Shown here piece after piece: positions 18,662 through 26,963 of a DNA stretch of 64,000 bases (its first letter is position 1; the number at the start of each line of letters is the position of its first letter). The translations under genes were made by a program, and so were the position numbers. Under the pieces are notes generated by a model. The model did no database searches, was not told the DNA's origin, and saw only the letters and a list, made by a program, of their open reading frames with translations. Source of the DNA: JBPCOI01 sp051000395 (GTDB lineage: Bacteria > Actinomycetota > Actinomycetes > Mycobacteriales > Jatrophihabitantaceae); NCBI GenBank assembly GCA_051000395.1, contig JBPCOI010000041.1, positions 56,167-120,166 of the forward strand, in the 5' to 3' direction.

Positions 18662-19554
18662 CGCACCTGCCCCGGCGCGTCGTGGTGGCAGTGTGCGGAC
18701 CGCTCTACCGGATCTCGCTCGACGACCGGCGCACGGTCACGACGCAGCGGCGACTCAGCGAGGCTTCGGTGCGCCTGAACCGGGTCCCGCGAGGCACCCG
18801 CGTCGAGCACGTCACACTCAGCGACCGCCCGGCCGAGCGGGTCACGTCCGACGCGGCCGAGGGCGGCACCGCGATCCTCTACCTGCACGGCGGCGGGTAC
18901 GTCATCGGCTCACCGCGGATGTACCGCGCGATGGCCGCGCACCTCGCGCGGGCGGCAGGCGCGCCCGTCTACACCCTCGACTACCGCCTCGCCCCCGAGC
19001 ACAGGTACCCGGCGGCGCTCGAGGACGCGACTGCCGCGTTTCGCGGCCTGGTCGACCTGCCCGACGTCGCCGCGAATCGCATCGCGATCGCCGGTGACTC
19101 GGCCGGCGGCGGCCTGGCCGTCGCCGCAGCCCGCGTCCTCACCGACGCCGGCCTGCGCCCGGCAGCGCTCGGCCTACTCTCGCCGTGGACGGACCCGGCC
19201 GACGAGGACATGCCCGAGCGGGACTTCGTCGTCAACCTGGCGTGGGGACGGGCGAACGCGGCACGCTACCGCGGCGGCGCGTCCCCGACGGATCCCGGTT
19301 ACGCACCCCTGCACGGGCGCCTCGACGGCCTGCCGCCGATGCTGATCCACTGCGGCGCGCAGGAGATGCTCAACGGCCAGATCAAGCGCTTCGGCGCGCT
19401 GGCGGCCGAGGCCGGCGTGGACGTGCGGCTGGTGGAGTACCCGCTGCTCTGGCACAGCGGGCACATCCTGGCCGGGATGCTGCGCGAGGCGAGCGATGCC
19501 ACCCGCGATCTCGGCGTGTTCCTGCGCGCGCACCTCGAGCACGTCTCCGCCTGA
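18658..19554 (+). CDS. Alpha/beta hydrolase, hormone-sensitive-lipase family (LipR-like)
   Basis: 298-residue esterase. The HSL oxyanion motif YLHGGGYVIGSP, the nucleophile elbow GDSAGGGLA, the LSPWTDPADEDM segment and the base histidine in WHSGHILAGM define a Ser-Asp-His triad. It likely hydrolyses or transfers short to medium acyl esters; the Baeyer-Villiger product (an ester or lactone) of the first gene is an attractive substrate. Third gene of the translationally coupled operon starting at 16116. It ends 37 bp from the convergent htdX-like gene. No signal peptide is seen. Confidence 0.88.
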   Translation: MTHLPRRVVVAVCGPLYRISLDDRRTVTTQRRLSEASVRLNRVPRGTRVEHVTLSDRPAERVTSDAAEGGTAILYLHGGGYVIGSPRMYRAMAAHLARAAGAPVYTLDYRLAPEHRYPAALEDATAAFRGLVDLPDVAANRIAIAGDSAGGGLAVAAARVLTDAGLRPAALGLLSPWTDPADEDMPERDFVVNLAWGRANAARYRGGASPTDPGYAPLHGRLDGLPPMLIHCGAQEMLNGQIKRFGALAAEAGVDVRLVEYPLLWHSGHILAGMLREASDATRDLGVFLRAHLEHVSA

Positions 19555-19591
19555 ACCGTCGGCATCCACCTCTGGTATCGATGGGTGTTGA

Positions 19592-20434
19592 TCAGGACGT
19601 GACGCTGCCGGCCAGGTGTGGCTTGCCAGACTTTGCGTTGCGGACGTCGAGCGTCCAGCCGTCCTCGACGTGCTCGGCGGCGATCGTCACCGTCGACGGC
19701 AGGAAGACGGGCGTCTTGAACGCGACGTCGACGGTGTAGCGGTCCGGTAGCCGGCCCTCCAGCGTGGCCAGCGTGCGTGCCAGCAGCCACATGCCGTGCG
19801 CGATGGCCGACGGGAAGCCGAACAGCTTCGCGCTCAGGCCGGACAGGTGGATCGGGTTGCGGTCGCCGGACACCGCGCCGTACCTGCGGCCGATGTCACC
19901 CGGTACCCGCAGCTGGGAGAGCGCGCAGCGCGGCTCGGTGCCGTCGGCGGCCCGCCGGGTGGACGCCGGCCGCTCGGCAGGCTTGCCGCCGCGGCGCAGG
20001 TAGGTGCTGCGGCCCGACCAGACCGTCTCGCCCGCCACGCTCGCGTCGGCCAGCAGGTCGAACTGACGCCCGGCCGAGTGGGGGCGCAGGTCCGCGGCAC
20101 GAACGGTGAACGACACCGTCTCCCCGACGGTCACCGGACGGTGCACGGTGATCGAGTTCGCCACGTGCACCAGCCCGACGAGCGGGAACGGGAATGCCGG
20201 CTCGACCATGAGCGCCACCGACAGCGGGAACGCCAGCACGTGCAGGTAGGTCGGCGGCAGCACGTCGGCGACCCGCCAGCCGCAGACGCGGTCGTAGTCG
20301 GCCAGGCGGCGAGCGTCGATCGGCTGATCGCCGAGCTCGTGCACCGAGTCCGGAAGTGAGTCGCCGTGCCGCAGCGGCGCGGTGAGCGCCGCACGCACGT
20401 ACAGCGCCGCGAGGGACGGCGGCGAGCTGGGCAT
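19592..20434 (-). CDS. htdX: MaoC-family 3-hydroxyacyl dehydratase, HtdX-like
   Basis: 280 residues from ATG 20434, the length of M. tuberculosis HtdX (Rv0241c); GTG 20446 is an alternative start. Double hot-dog protein: an N-terminal half (HVLAFPLSVALMVEPAFPF) and a C-terminal half with the hydratase-2 motif YGAVSGDRNPIHLS...GFPSAIAHGMWL, carrying the Asp/His pair. It hydrates or dehydrates (R)-3-hydroxyacyl thioesters. It is the last gene of a fadA2-fabG4-htdX operon, immediately after fabG4, so a complete reductase-dehydratase-thiolase set is made together. Confidence 0.88.
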   Translation of the reverse strand: MPSSPPSLAALYVRAALTAPLRHGDSLPDSVHELGDQPIDARRLADYDRVCGWRVADVLPPTYLHVLAFPLSVALMVEPAFPFPLVGLVHVANSITVHRPVTVGETVSFTVRAADLRPHSAGRQFDLLADASVAGETVWSGRSTYLRRGGKPAERPASTRRAADGTEPRCALSQLRVPGDIGRRYGAVSGDRNPIHLSGLSAKLFGFPSAIAHGMWLLARTLATLEGRLPDRYTVDVAFKTPVFLPSTVTIAAEHVEDGWTLDVRNAKSGKPHLAGSVTS

Positions 20435-20448
20435 CGTGACGGCCACGG

Positions 20449-21765
20449 TTACGCGCCCACGAGGTTCTGCCCGCAGACGCGCAGCACCTGGCCGTTGACG
20501 CCGCCGGCGCCCGGCGAACTCAGCCACGCCACCGCCTCGGCCACGTCGATCGGCAGGCCGGCCTGCTGCAGCGAGGACAGCCGCCGCGCCACCTCCCGCG
20601 TCGCCATCGGCATCTTGGCCGTCATCTCGGTGTCGATGAAGCCCGGTGCCACGGCGTTGATCGTCGAGTTCCCGTGCTCGGCGAACGCGGCAGCCGACGC
20701 GCGCACCAGCCCGATCACCCCGGCCTTGGTCGCGCCGTAGTTCGTCTGGCCGCGGTTACCGGACAGGCCGGTCGTGGAGGACAGGGCCACGACGCGCGCC
20801 TGCGCACGCAACCCCTCGCCGTCCAGCAGAGCCGCGTTGATCCGCAGCTGCGACTCCAGGTTGACCGCGATCACGGAGTCCCACTGCGGTGGCTTCATGT
20901 TCGCCAGCAGCTTGTCGCGCGTGATTCCGGCGTTGTGGATCAGGACGTCCAGCCCGTCGGTGTGCGCTTGGAGGTGCTCGAGCAGCCGCTTCGGCGCGTC
21001 GGCGGCGGCGACGTCCAGGTGCAGCGTGGTGCCCCCGACGCGGTTGGCCACCTTCGCCAGCGCCTCACCCGCCTGCGCGAGGTCGGCGACGATCACGTGC
21101 GCGCCGTCGCGGGCGAGCACCCCGGCGATCGCCGCGCCGATGCCGCGCGCGGCGCCGGTGACCAGGGCCGTCCTGTCCGCCAGCGGACGGTCCCAGTCCT
21201 TCGGCGCCGGGGCGACACCCGCGTCGAGCCGGATCGGCTGCCCGTCGACGTAGGCGGACTTGCCGGACAGCAAGAACCGCAGCGCGGACTCCAGCGACGC
21301 CTCGTCCTCGACGAGCAGCAGGTTGGCCGTCGAGCCGCGCTGCAGTTCCTTGGCCAGCGAGCGGACGATCCCGTCTAGCGCCTGGCGAGTCGCGTCGACG
21401 GTCACGTCGCCGCCGCCGGGCGCGCGGCCCAGCACCAGGACGCGCCCGCTCGGCAGCAGCTGCCGCAGCCGGCCGGCGAGGAAATCGCGCAGGCCAGCGA
21501 GATCGGCCGGCGCGGCCGCGTCCCGGGCATCGAGGACGAGCGCACCGAGCCGTTCGGCCTCGCCGACCTCGGCGCCGGCCGCCTTGACCAGCTTGGTCAG
21601 CCTGGCCGGCACCCGTCCGGACGTCGAGCCGATGAGCGCGGGACCGGGCAGCAACGGGTCGCCCTCGTGGTAGCGGCGCAGCACGACGGGACGGGGCAGC
21701 CCGACGCGCGAGGCGACCGCGGAGCCGATCGGCGAGTTGACGAGGTTCAGGTACTTGTCCGACAT
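20449..21765 (-). CDS. fabG4: High-molecular-weight 3-ketoacyl-CoA/ACP reductase, FabG4-like
   Basis: 438 residues in two Rossmann-like halves. The N-terminal flavodoxin-like half (about 1-200) lacks the catalytic residues. The C-terminal SDR half has the cofactor motif TGAARGIGAAIAG, HNAGITRDK, and the catalytic Ser in LSSTTGL with YGATK. This is the layout of M. tuberculosis FabG4 (Rv0242c), an NADH-dependent 3-ketoacyl-CoA reductase. The start overlaps the fadA2 stop (TGATG), so translation is coupled. It links thiolase products to the downstream MaoC dehydratase. Confidence 0.92.
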   Translation of the reverse strand: MSDKYLNLVNSPIGSAVASRVGLPRPVVLRRYHEGDPLLPGPALIGSTSGRVPARLTKLVKAAGAEVGEAERLGALVLDARDAAAPADLAGLRDFLAGRLRQLLPSGRVLVLGRAPGGGDVTVDATRQALDGIVRSLAKELQRGSTANLLLVEDEASLESALRFLLSGKSAYVDGQPIRLDAGVAPAPKDWDRPLADRTALVTGAARGIGAAIAGVLARDGAHVIVADLAQAGEALAKVANRVGGTTLHLDVAAADAPKRLLEHLQAHTDGLDVLIHNAGITRDKLLANMKPPQWDSVIAVNLESQLRINAALLDGEGLRAQARVVALSSTTGLSGNRGQTNYGATKAGVIGLVRASAAAFAEHGNSTINAVAPGFIDTEMTAKMPMATREVARRLSSLQQAGLPIDVAEAVAWLSSPGAGGVNGQVLRVCGQNLVGA

Positions 21766-23066
21766 CAGCCCTCCAGGATGGCGACGACGCCCTGCCCGCC
21801 GGCAGCGCAGATCGAGATCAGCCCGCAGCCACCGCCGTTGGCGTGCAGCTGTTTGGCGAGGCTGGCGACGATGCGCCCGCCCGTCGCCGCGAACGGGTGC
21901 CCGACCGCGAGCGAGGAGCCGTTCACGTTCAGCTTCGCGCGCTCGATCGCCCCGAGCGCGTCGTCACGGCCGAGGTAGGTACGGCAGAATGCGTCGTCCT
22001 CCCAGGCGGCGAGGGTGACGAGCACGGTGGACGCGAACGCCTCGTGGATCTCGTAGAAGTCGAAGTCCTGCAGCGAGAGCTTGTTGCGGGCGAGCAGCCT
22101 CGGCACCGCGTAGACCGGTGCCATCAGCAGCCCGTCGGCGCGCCTGTCGCCGTGCACGTAGTCCAGCGCCCCGGTCTCGGCGTCGACGAGGTGCGCGAGC
22201 ACCGGCAGGCGATGCTCGGCGGCCCATTCGTCGCTGGCCAGCAGCACCGCGGACGCGCCGTCGGACAGCGGGGTGGAGTTGCCCGCCGTCATCGTCGCGC
22301 CCTCGCCTCGTCCGAACACAGGCGCCAGCTTCGCCAGCTTGTCGGGCGAGGTGTCCGCGCGCAGGTTCTGGTCACGGGTCAGGCCGAGGTAGGGCGTCAC
22401 GAGGTCGTCGAAGAACCCCCGGTCGTAGGCCGCCGCGAGGTTGTGGTGACTGGCGGCAGCGAGCTCGTCCTGCGCCTCGCGGCTGATGCCCCACTCGAGC
22501 GTCGTGACAGCCTGGTGCTCGCCCATCGACAGTCCGGTGCGCGGCTCGGCGTTCGCCGGGATCTCCGGGACGATGTGCTGCGGGCGCAGGCCGCCGAGCG
22601 CCTTGAGGCGCGCGCTCAGCGACTTGGCCCGATTGAGCTCGAGCAGCACGCCACGCAGGTCCTCGTTCACCGCGATCGGGGCGTCCGAGGTCGTGTCGAC
22701 GCCGCCGGCGATCGCCGAGTCGATCTGGCCGAGTGCGATCTTGTTCGCGACGAGGATCGCCGCTTCCAGCCCGGTGCCGCAGGCCTGCTGCACGTCGTAG
22801 GCCGGGGTGCAGGGCGAGAGCTTCGAGCCGAGCACGCACTCGCGGGTCAGGTTGAAGTCGCGGCTGTGCTTGAGGACGGCGCCGGCGGCCACCTCGCCGA
22901 CGCGCTCGTCCTGCAGGCCGAAGCGCGCGACGAGTCCGTCGAGGGTGGCGGTCAGCATGTCCTGGTTGGACGCGTGCGCGTACCGGCCGTTGGAGCGGGC
23001 GAACGGGATGCGGTTTCCGCCGACGACGGCGGCGCGGCGAGGGCTCACGGGCGTCCTTCCTGACAC
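21765..23066 (-). CDS. fadA2: Acetyl-CoA acetyltransferase (thiolase), FadA2-like
   Basis: 433-residue thiolase. The nucleophile cysteine lies in QQACGTGLEAA, the acid/base region in YEIHEAFAST, and the C-terminal GHPFAATGGR brings the second His. The Cys-containing C-terminal segment (GCGLISICAAGGQG) is present. It condenses or cleaves acyl-CoA units. First gene of the fadA2-fabG4-htdX operon. A TTACTCAACGGTAA dyad 9 bp upstream of the start matches the fadE5 operators. In M. tuberculosis fadA2 (Rv0243) runs opposite to fabG4, whereas here all three are co-directional. Confidence 0.92.
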   Translation of the reverse strand: MSGRTPVSPRRAAVVGGNRIPFARSNGRYAHASNQDMLTATLDGLVARFGLQDERVGEVAAGAVLKHSRDFNLTRECVLGSKLSPCTPAYDVQQACGTGLEAAILVANKIALGQIDSAIAGGVDTTSDAPIAVNEDLRGVLLELNRAKSLSARLKALGGLRPQHIVPEIPANAEPRTGLSMGEHQAVTTLEWGISREAQDELAAASHHNLAAAYDRGFFDDLVTPYLGLTRDQNLRADTSPDKLAKLAPVFGRGEGATMTAGNSTPLSDGASAVLLASDEWAAEHRLPVLAHLVDAETGALDYVHGDRRADGLLMAPVYAVPRLLARNKLSLQDFDFYEIHEAFASTVLVTLAAWEDDAFCRTYLGRDDALGAIERAKLNVNGSSLAVGHPFAATGGRIVASLAKQLHANGGGCGLISICAAGGQGVVAILEG

Positions 23067-23074
23067 GTGCGGGG

Positions 23075-23088
23075 TTACTCAACGGTAA
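23075..23088. promoter_or_regulatory. TTACTCnnnRGTAA operator upstream of fadA2-fabG4-htdX
   Basis: TTACTCAACGGTAA, the same 14-bp half-site arrangement as the two fadE5 dyads at 8848-8885. It is only 9 bp before the thiolase start, where a bound repressor would block transcription. Confidence 0.65.
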
Positions 23089-23130
23089 CTGCTTGCCCAC
23101 CGCGCGACGGCGGCGGCGGGCTGGGCGGTC

Positions 23131-23155
23131 GTGATGTATCGTGCTGATACATCAC
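23131..23155. promoter_or_regulatory. Perfect inverted repeat, probable PadR operator
   Basis: GTGATGTATC (23131-23140), spacer GTGCT, GATACATCAC (23146-23155): a flawless 10-bp dyad 24 bp upstream of the padR start. It contains the ATGTAT/ATACAT core typical of PadR-family operators. Autoregulation of padR-ino1 is inferred. Confidence 0.75.
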
Positions 23156-23178
23156 GTCGAGATAGAGAGGCCGGCCGG

Positions 23179-23784
23179 ATGCTGGAGATTGCCGTCCTCG
23201 GGCTGCTGAACGACAGCCCGATGCACGGCTACGAACTCCGCAAGCGGTTGGCCACCCTGCTCGGCACGTTTCGGGCCTTCTCCTACGGTTCGCTCTACCC
23301 GACCCTTCGGCGCCTGTCCGAGGCCGGGTGGATCTCCGAGGAGGCGCCGCTGGCAACGCTCGGCGCCGCACCGGCCCGGTCCCGGCGCGGCAAGCGGGTG
23401 TACCGCCTGACCGCCGACGGCAAGGAGCATCTGGCCGACCTGCTCGCGGAGGTCGGACCCGATGCCTTCGACGACGAGGGATTCGGTGCGCGCCTGGCGT
23501 TCTTCGCCCAGACGCGCTCGGAGATCCGGTTGCAGGTCCTCGAGGGCCGGCGCCGGCGAGTGGAAGAACAACGCGAGGGCATGAAGAGCACGTTGGCCCG
23601 GACGGGCGAACGCCTCGACCGCTACACGCGCGAACTGCACGAGCACGGCCTGGAGTCCGTCGACCGCGAGGTCCGCTGGCTCACCGAACTGATCGAACAC
23701 GAGCGCACGTCGCCAGCCAGGGCGTCGGAGCATCGAGCACCGCACCTACCCGCAACCAGCACCAACGACAAGGAGGAGCCCTGA
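23179..23784 (+). CDS. PadR-family transcriptional regulator (Rv0047c-like)
   Basis: 201 residues from ATG 23179; the frame is open to 23131 but that segment is the operator. The N-terminal winged helix starts [20 protein letters not shown], with the [16 protein letters not shown] recognition region, then a charged helical C-terminal dimerisation domain (about 110-180) rich in Arg/Glu. Its stop overlaps the ino1 start (TGATG). The padR-ino1 pair is also found in M. tuberculosis (Rv0047c-Rv0046c). It is a likely repressor of inositol synthesis; the ligand is unknown. Confidence 0.9.
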   Translation: MLEIAVLGLLNDSPMHGYELRKRLATLLGTFRAFSYGSLYPTLRRLSEAGWISEEAPLATLGAAPARSRRGKRVYRLTADGKEHLADLLAEVGPDAFDDEGFGARLAFFAQTRSEIRLQVLEGRRRRVEEQREGMKSTLARTGERLDRYTRELHEHGLESVDREVRWLTELIEHERTSPARASEHRAPHLPATSTNDKEEP

Positions 23785-24890
23785 TGGGTTCAGCAACACA
23801 CGCCGGCACGAGCGGGTCCATCAGGGTCGCCATCGTCGGAGTCGGCAACTGCGCCGCGTCGCTCGTCCAGGGCGTGCACTACTACCGCGACGCCGAGCCC
23901 GGCACCAGAGTCCCGGGCCTGATGCACGTCAACTTCGGCCCGTACCACGTCAGCGACGTGCAGTTCGTCGCCGCGTTCGACGTCGACGCCAAGAAGGTGG
24001 GTACGGACCTGTCGCAGGCCATCGTGGCCAGCGAGAACAACACCATAAAGATCTGTGACGTCCCCGAGCTGGGGGTCACGGTCCAGCGCGGTCACACCCT
24101 TGACGGCCTGGGCAAGTACTACCGCGAGACCATCGAGGAGTCGCGCGACGAGCCGGTGGATGTCGTTCAGGTGCTGCGCGACGCGGCCGTCGACGTGCTG
24201 ATCTGCTACCTGCCCGTCGGCTCGGAACAGGCTGCCAAGTTCTACGCCCAGTGCGCGATCGACGCGGGGGTCGCCTTCGTCAACGCGCTGCCGGTCTTCA
24301 TCGCCGGGACCCCGGAGTGGGCCGAGAAGTTCACCGCTGCCGGAGTGCCGATCGTCGGCGACGACATCAAGTCGCAGGTGGGCGCCACGATCACCCACCG
24401 CGTGCTCGCCAAGCTGTTCGAGGACCGCGGCGTCGAGGTACAGCGCACCATGCAGCTCAACGTGGGCGGCAACATGGACTTCAAGAACATGCTCGAGCGC
24501 GAGCGCCTGGAGTCCAAGAAGATCAGCAAAACGCAGTCGGTCACCTCGCAGATCGACCGCGACCTCGGCACCGACAACGTGCACATCGGCCCGTCGGACT
24601 ACGTGGCGTGGCTCGATGACCGCAAGTGGGCCTTCGTCCGCCTGGAGGGCAAGGCCTTCGGCGACGTGCCGTTGAGCCTGGAGTACAAGCTCGAGGTGTG
24701 GGACTCGCCGAACTCGGCGGGCATCATCATCGACGCCCTACGCGCGGCCAAGATCGCCAAGGACCGTGGTATCGGCGGCCCGATCCTGTCGGCGTCGAGC
24801 TACTTCATGAAGTCGCCGCCGGTGCAGTACTCCGACGAGCGTGCCCGCCAGGCCGTCGAGGACTGCATCGACGGCACCGTCGAGCGCTGA
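23784..24890 (+). CDS. ino1: Inositol-1-phosphate synthase
   Basis: 368 residues, actinobacterial short-form myo-inositol-3-phosphate synthase converting glucose 6-phosphate with NAD. The NAD motif is [16 protein letters not shown]. The catalytic-domain block [15 protein letters not shown] and the [11 protein letters not shown] and [11 protein letters not shown] segments hold the active-site lysines. It starts at ATG 23784 after AAGGAGGAG, overlapping the padR stop. The product feeds phosphatidylinositol, PIMs and mycothiol, which supports an actinobacterial host. Confidence 0.95.
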   Translation: MGSATHAGTSGSIRVAIVGVGNCAASLVQGVHYYRDAEPGTRVPGLMHVNFGPYHVSDVQFVAAFDVDAKKVGTDLSQAIVASENNTIKICDVPELGVTVQRGHTLDGLGKYYRETIEESRDEPVDVVQVLRDAAVDVLICYLPVGSEQAAKFYAQCAIDAGVAFVNALPVFIAGTPEWAEKFTAAGVPIVGDDIKSQVGATITHRVLAKLFEDRGVEVQRTMQLNVGGNMDFKNMLERERLESKKISKTQSVTSQIDRDLGTDNVHIGPSDYVAWLDDRKWAFVRLEGKAFGDVPLSLEYKLEVWDSPNSAGIIIDALRAAKIAKDRGIGGPILSASSYFMKSPPVQYSDERARQAVEDCIDGTVER

Positions 24891-24908
24891 GCGGATCGCA
24901 CTGCCCGT

Positions 24909-25535
24909 TCAGTTGAGCAGCGGGTCGACGGGATAGGTCGAGACGAGGTTCAGCGGGGGCGCCTGCCGCCGCAGCACGCGCGACCACATCGGTCGCGGGT
25001 CGTCGCTGAACAGGTCGGCGGGGCTGCCGGGCACGATCCACCACGCGCCCTCGGCCAGCTCGGCGTCGAGCTGGCCGTGCGACCAGCCGGCGTGCCCGGC
25101 GAAGACCCGCAGGCGGCTGGTGATCCCGCCGATCACCGCGACGTCGCCGTCGAGGTCGACGGTGGCGACCCGGTCCACGACCCGACGCACCCCCGGCCCG
25201 TCCACGGGGACCTCCCCGCTTGCCGGGGAATGGCCGCCCGGGGCGTCGAGCTGGCCGAGGCACAGCGCACCGTCGGGCTGCACCGGGCCCCCGCCGAACA
25301 CCACGGCCGGCCCGCTGACAGCGTCCTGCCAGTCCGGCAGCACCTGTCCCACCGGCGTGTGGCTGGGCCGGTTGAGCACCACGCCGACCGTGCCGCCGCC
25401 GTCGTGCTCGAGCAGGTAGAGGACGGTGCGCGCGAAATGCGGGTCGGTGAGCAGCGGGCTCGCGACGAGCAGGCGGCCACCGGCCGGCGCCAAGCCGCCG
25501 AGCGATGCCCAGTTCGCCGCCGTCATGGCGACCAT
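24909..25535 (-). CDS. YqgE/AlgH family protein (UPF0301)
   Basis: 208 residues from ATG 25535 (or 205 from ATG 25526). The frame remains open upstream for 370 codons, but family similarity starts here: GGRLLVASPLLTDPHFARTV, then VGVVLNRPSHTPV and the glycine-rich FGGGPVQPD, the AlgH signature. RVFAGHAGWSHGQLDAEL and GAWWIVPGSPADLF close the fold. Conserved but poorly understood; AlgH is linked to transcriptional control in pseudomonads. Convergent with ino1 and divergent from the MFS gene (39 bp). Confidence 0.88.
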   Translation of the reverse strand: MVAMTAANWASLGGLAPAGGRLLVASPLLTDPHFARTVLYLLEHDGGGTVGVVLNRPSHTPVGQVLPDWQDAVSGPAVVFGGGPVQPDGALCLGQLDAPGGHSPASGEVPVDGPGVRRVVDRVATVDLDGDVAVIGGITSRLRVFAGHAGWSHGQLDAELAEGAWWIVPGSPADLFSDDPRPMWSRVLRRQAPPLNLVSTYPVDPLLN

Positions 25536-25574
25536 CTTCGCGCCCCGCGCCGCCGCAGCACTAGCGTCGTCGTC

Positions 25575-26963
25575 GTGCCGCTCCAGGGTCATGTCCGCTC
25601 GATACTCGCCCGGGCGGGTTTCCGGCGCCTGTTCGCGGTGCGCCTGGCCGGGCAGTTCGGCGACGGTGTCCTGCAGGCCAGCCTGGCCGGCGCCGTGCTG
25701 TTCAGCCCGGAACGGCAGGCGAGCGCGACCGACGTCGCCGCGGGATTCGCCGTGCTGCTCGTGCCGTACTCGCTCGTCGGTCCCTTCGCGGGCGTGCTGC
25801 TGGACCGGTGGTGGCGCCAGCGGGTGCTGGCACTGAGCAGCGGCTTGCGCGCGGCCGGCGCGCTCCTTCTCGCGCTGGAGATCGCGGGTGGCGTGCACAG
25901 CGCGCCGTTCTACGCCAGCGCGCTCGTCCTGCTGTCGGTGAGCAGGTTCTTCAACGCGGCGCTGTCCGCGGCATTGCCGCACGTCGTCGACGGCCGGGAG
26001 CTGGTGAGCGCCAATGCGGTGTCGACGACGCTCGGGACGATCTTCACCGCTCTCGGCGGCGGCGCGGCGGTCGGGGTGCGGCTGCTCGCTGGGGGCTCCG
26101 ACACCGCCTACGCCGCGGTCGCGGCGGCCGCCGCAGTGCCCTACCTGGCCGCCGCTCTCACGGCCGGCGGCTTCGCGCGAACCGTTCTCGGACCCGGTGT
26201 CACCGAACGGGCACGCCGCGAATCGGCCGGGGACGTGGTCCGCGGCATGCGCGCCGGCGCCCGCCACCTCCGCAGCCGTCCCGCGGCCTTCGCCGCGATC
26301 GCGATGGCCGGCGCACACCGCCTCGGCTACGGGCTGTGGCTGGTCTGCGCCGTCCTGCTGTACCGCAACTACTTCCACGCGGACGGCCCCTTCCGCGCCG
26401 GCCTGGCCGGACTCACCCAGGTCCTCGCCGCGGTGGCGGTCGGCGGCGGCCTGGCCGCGCTCGTCACGCCACGTGCCACCCGGCGGATGGGCTACGCCTG
26501 GTGGCCGGCGTTGCTGCTCGTCGTCTGCGCGCTCACACTGGTGGGCACGGGGCTGCCCTACCGCGTGTGGCTGGTGCCTGCCGCCGGGCTGGTGCTCGGC
26601 TTCGCCGCGCGCGGCATCTCCATCTGCGTCGACACGCTGGTGCAGCGTCACGTCGAGGACGAGTACCGGGGCCGGGTGTTCGCGCTCTACGACACGGTGT
26701 TCAACCTGGCGCTGGCTGCCGCGGCGGCGCTCACCGCCCTGGTACTGCCGGGCGACGGACGCTCCCCCACGGCCGTCGTGCTACTGGGTGCCGGTTACCT
26801 GCTCACGGCTGCGGTCTATCTCCGCGCTGCTCGGCGTACCACGCTCGCAGTTCGGCCACGGCCCGCTCGTGGCCCAGCGGGCCGTGCTCCATCCGCAGGG
26901 CCAGCAGGTGCTGATAGGCCCGCCCCACGAGCGGACCCGGAGCGATCCCGAGCAGCTCCATGA
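25575..26963 (+). CDS. MFS-type membrane transporter
   Basis: 462 residues from GTG 25575. The hydrophobic pattern suggests about 11-12 transmembrane segments. FRRLFAVRLAGQFGDGVLQASL is the first helix (quoted as FRRLFAVRLAGQ and FGDGVLQASL), GPFAGVLLDRWWRQRVLALS the loop 2-3 motif, and RHVEDEYRGRVFALYDTVFN the equivalent second-half loop. The substrate is unknown; this MFS_3-like group often exports drugs or lipids. The last 50 residues are Pro/Arg/Ala-rich and overlap the convergent pcnA gene by 161 bp, so the true C-terminus may be less conserved. Functional assignment stops at family level. Confidence 0.82.
   Translation: MPLQGHVRSILARAGFRRLFAVRLAGQFGDGVLQASLAGAVLFSPERQASATDVAAGFAVLLVPYSLVGPFAGVLLDRWWRQRVLALSSGLRAAGALLLALEIAGGVHSAPFYASALVLLSVSRFFNAALSAALPHVVDGRELVSANAVSTTLGTIFTALGGGAAVGVRLLAGGSDTAYAAVAAAAAVPYLAAALTAGGFARTVLGPGVTERARRESAGDVVRGMRAGARHLRSRPAAFAAIAMAGAHRLGYGLWLVCAVLLYRNYFHADGPFRAGLAGLTQVLAAVAVGGGLAALVTPRATRRMGYAWWPALLLVVCALTLVGTGLPYRVWLVPAAGLVLGFAARGISICVDTLVQRHVEDEYRGRVFALYDTVFNLALAAAAALTALVLPGDGRSPTAVVLLGAGYLLTAAVYLRAARRTTLAVRPRPARGPAGRAPSAGPAGADRPAPRADPERSRAAP

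Noticed and set aside
25536..26651. Upstream extension of the YqgE/AlgH frame
   Set aside because: It lies antisense to the MFS transporter; AlgH similarity begins only at about 25535.
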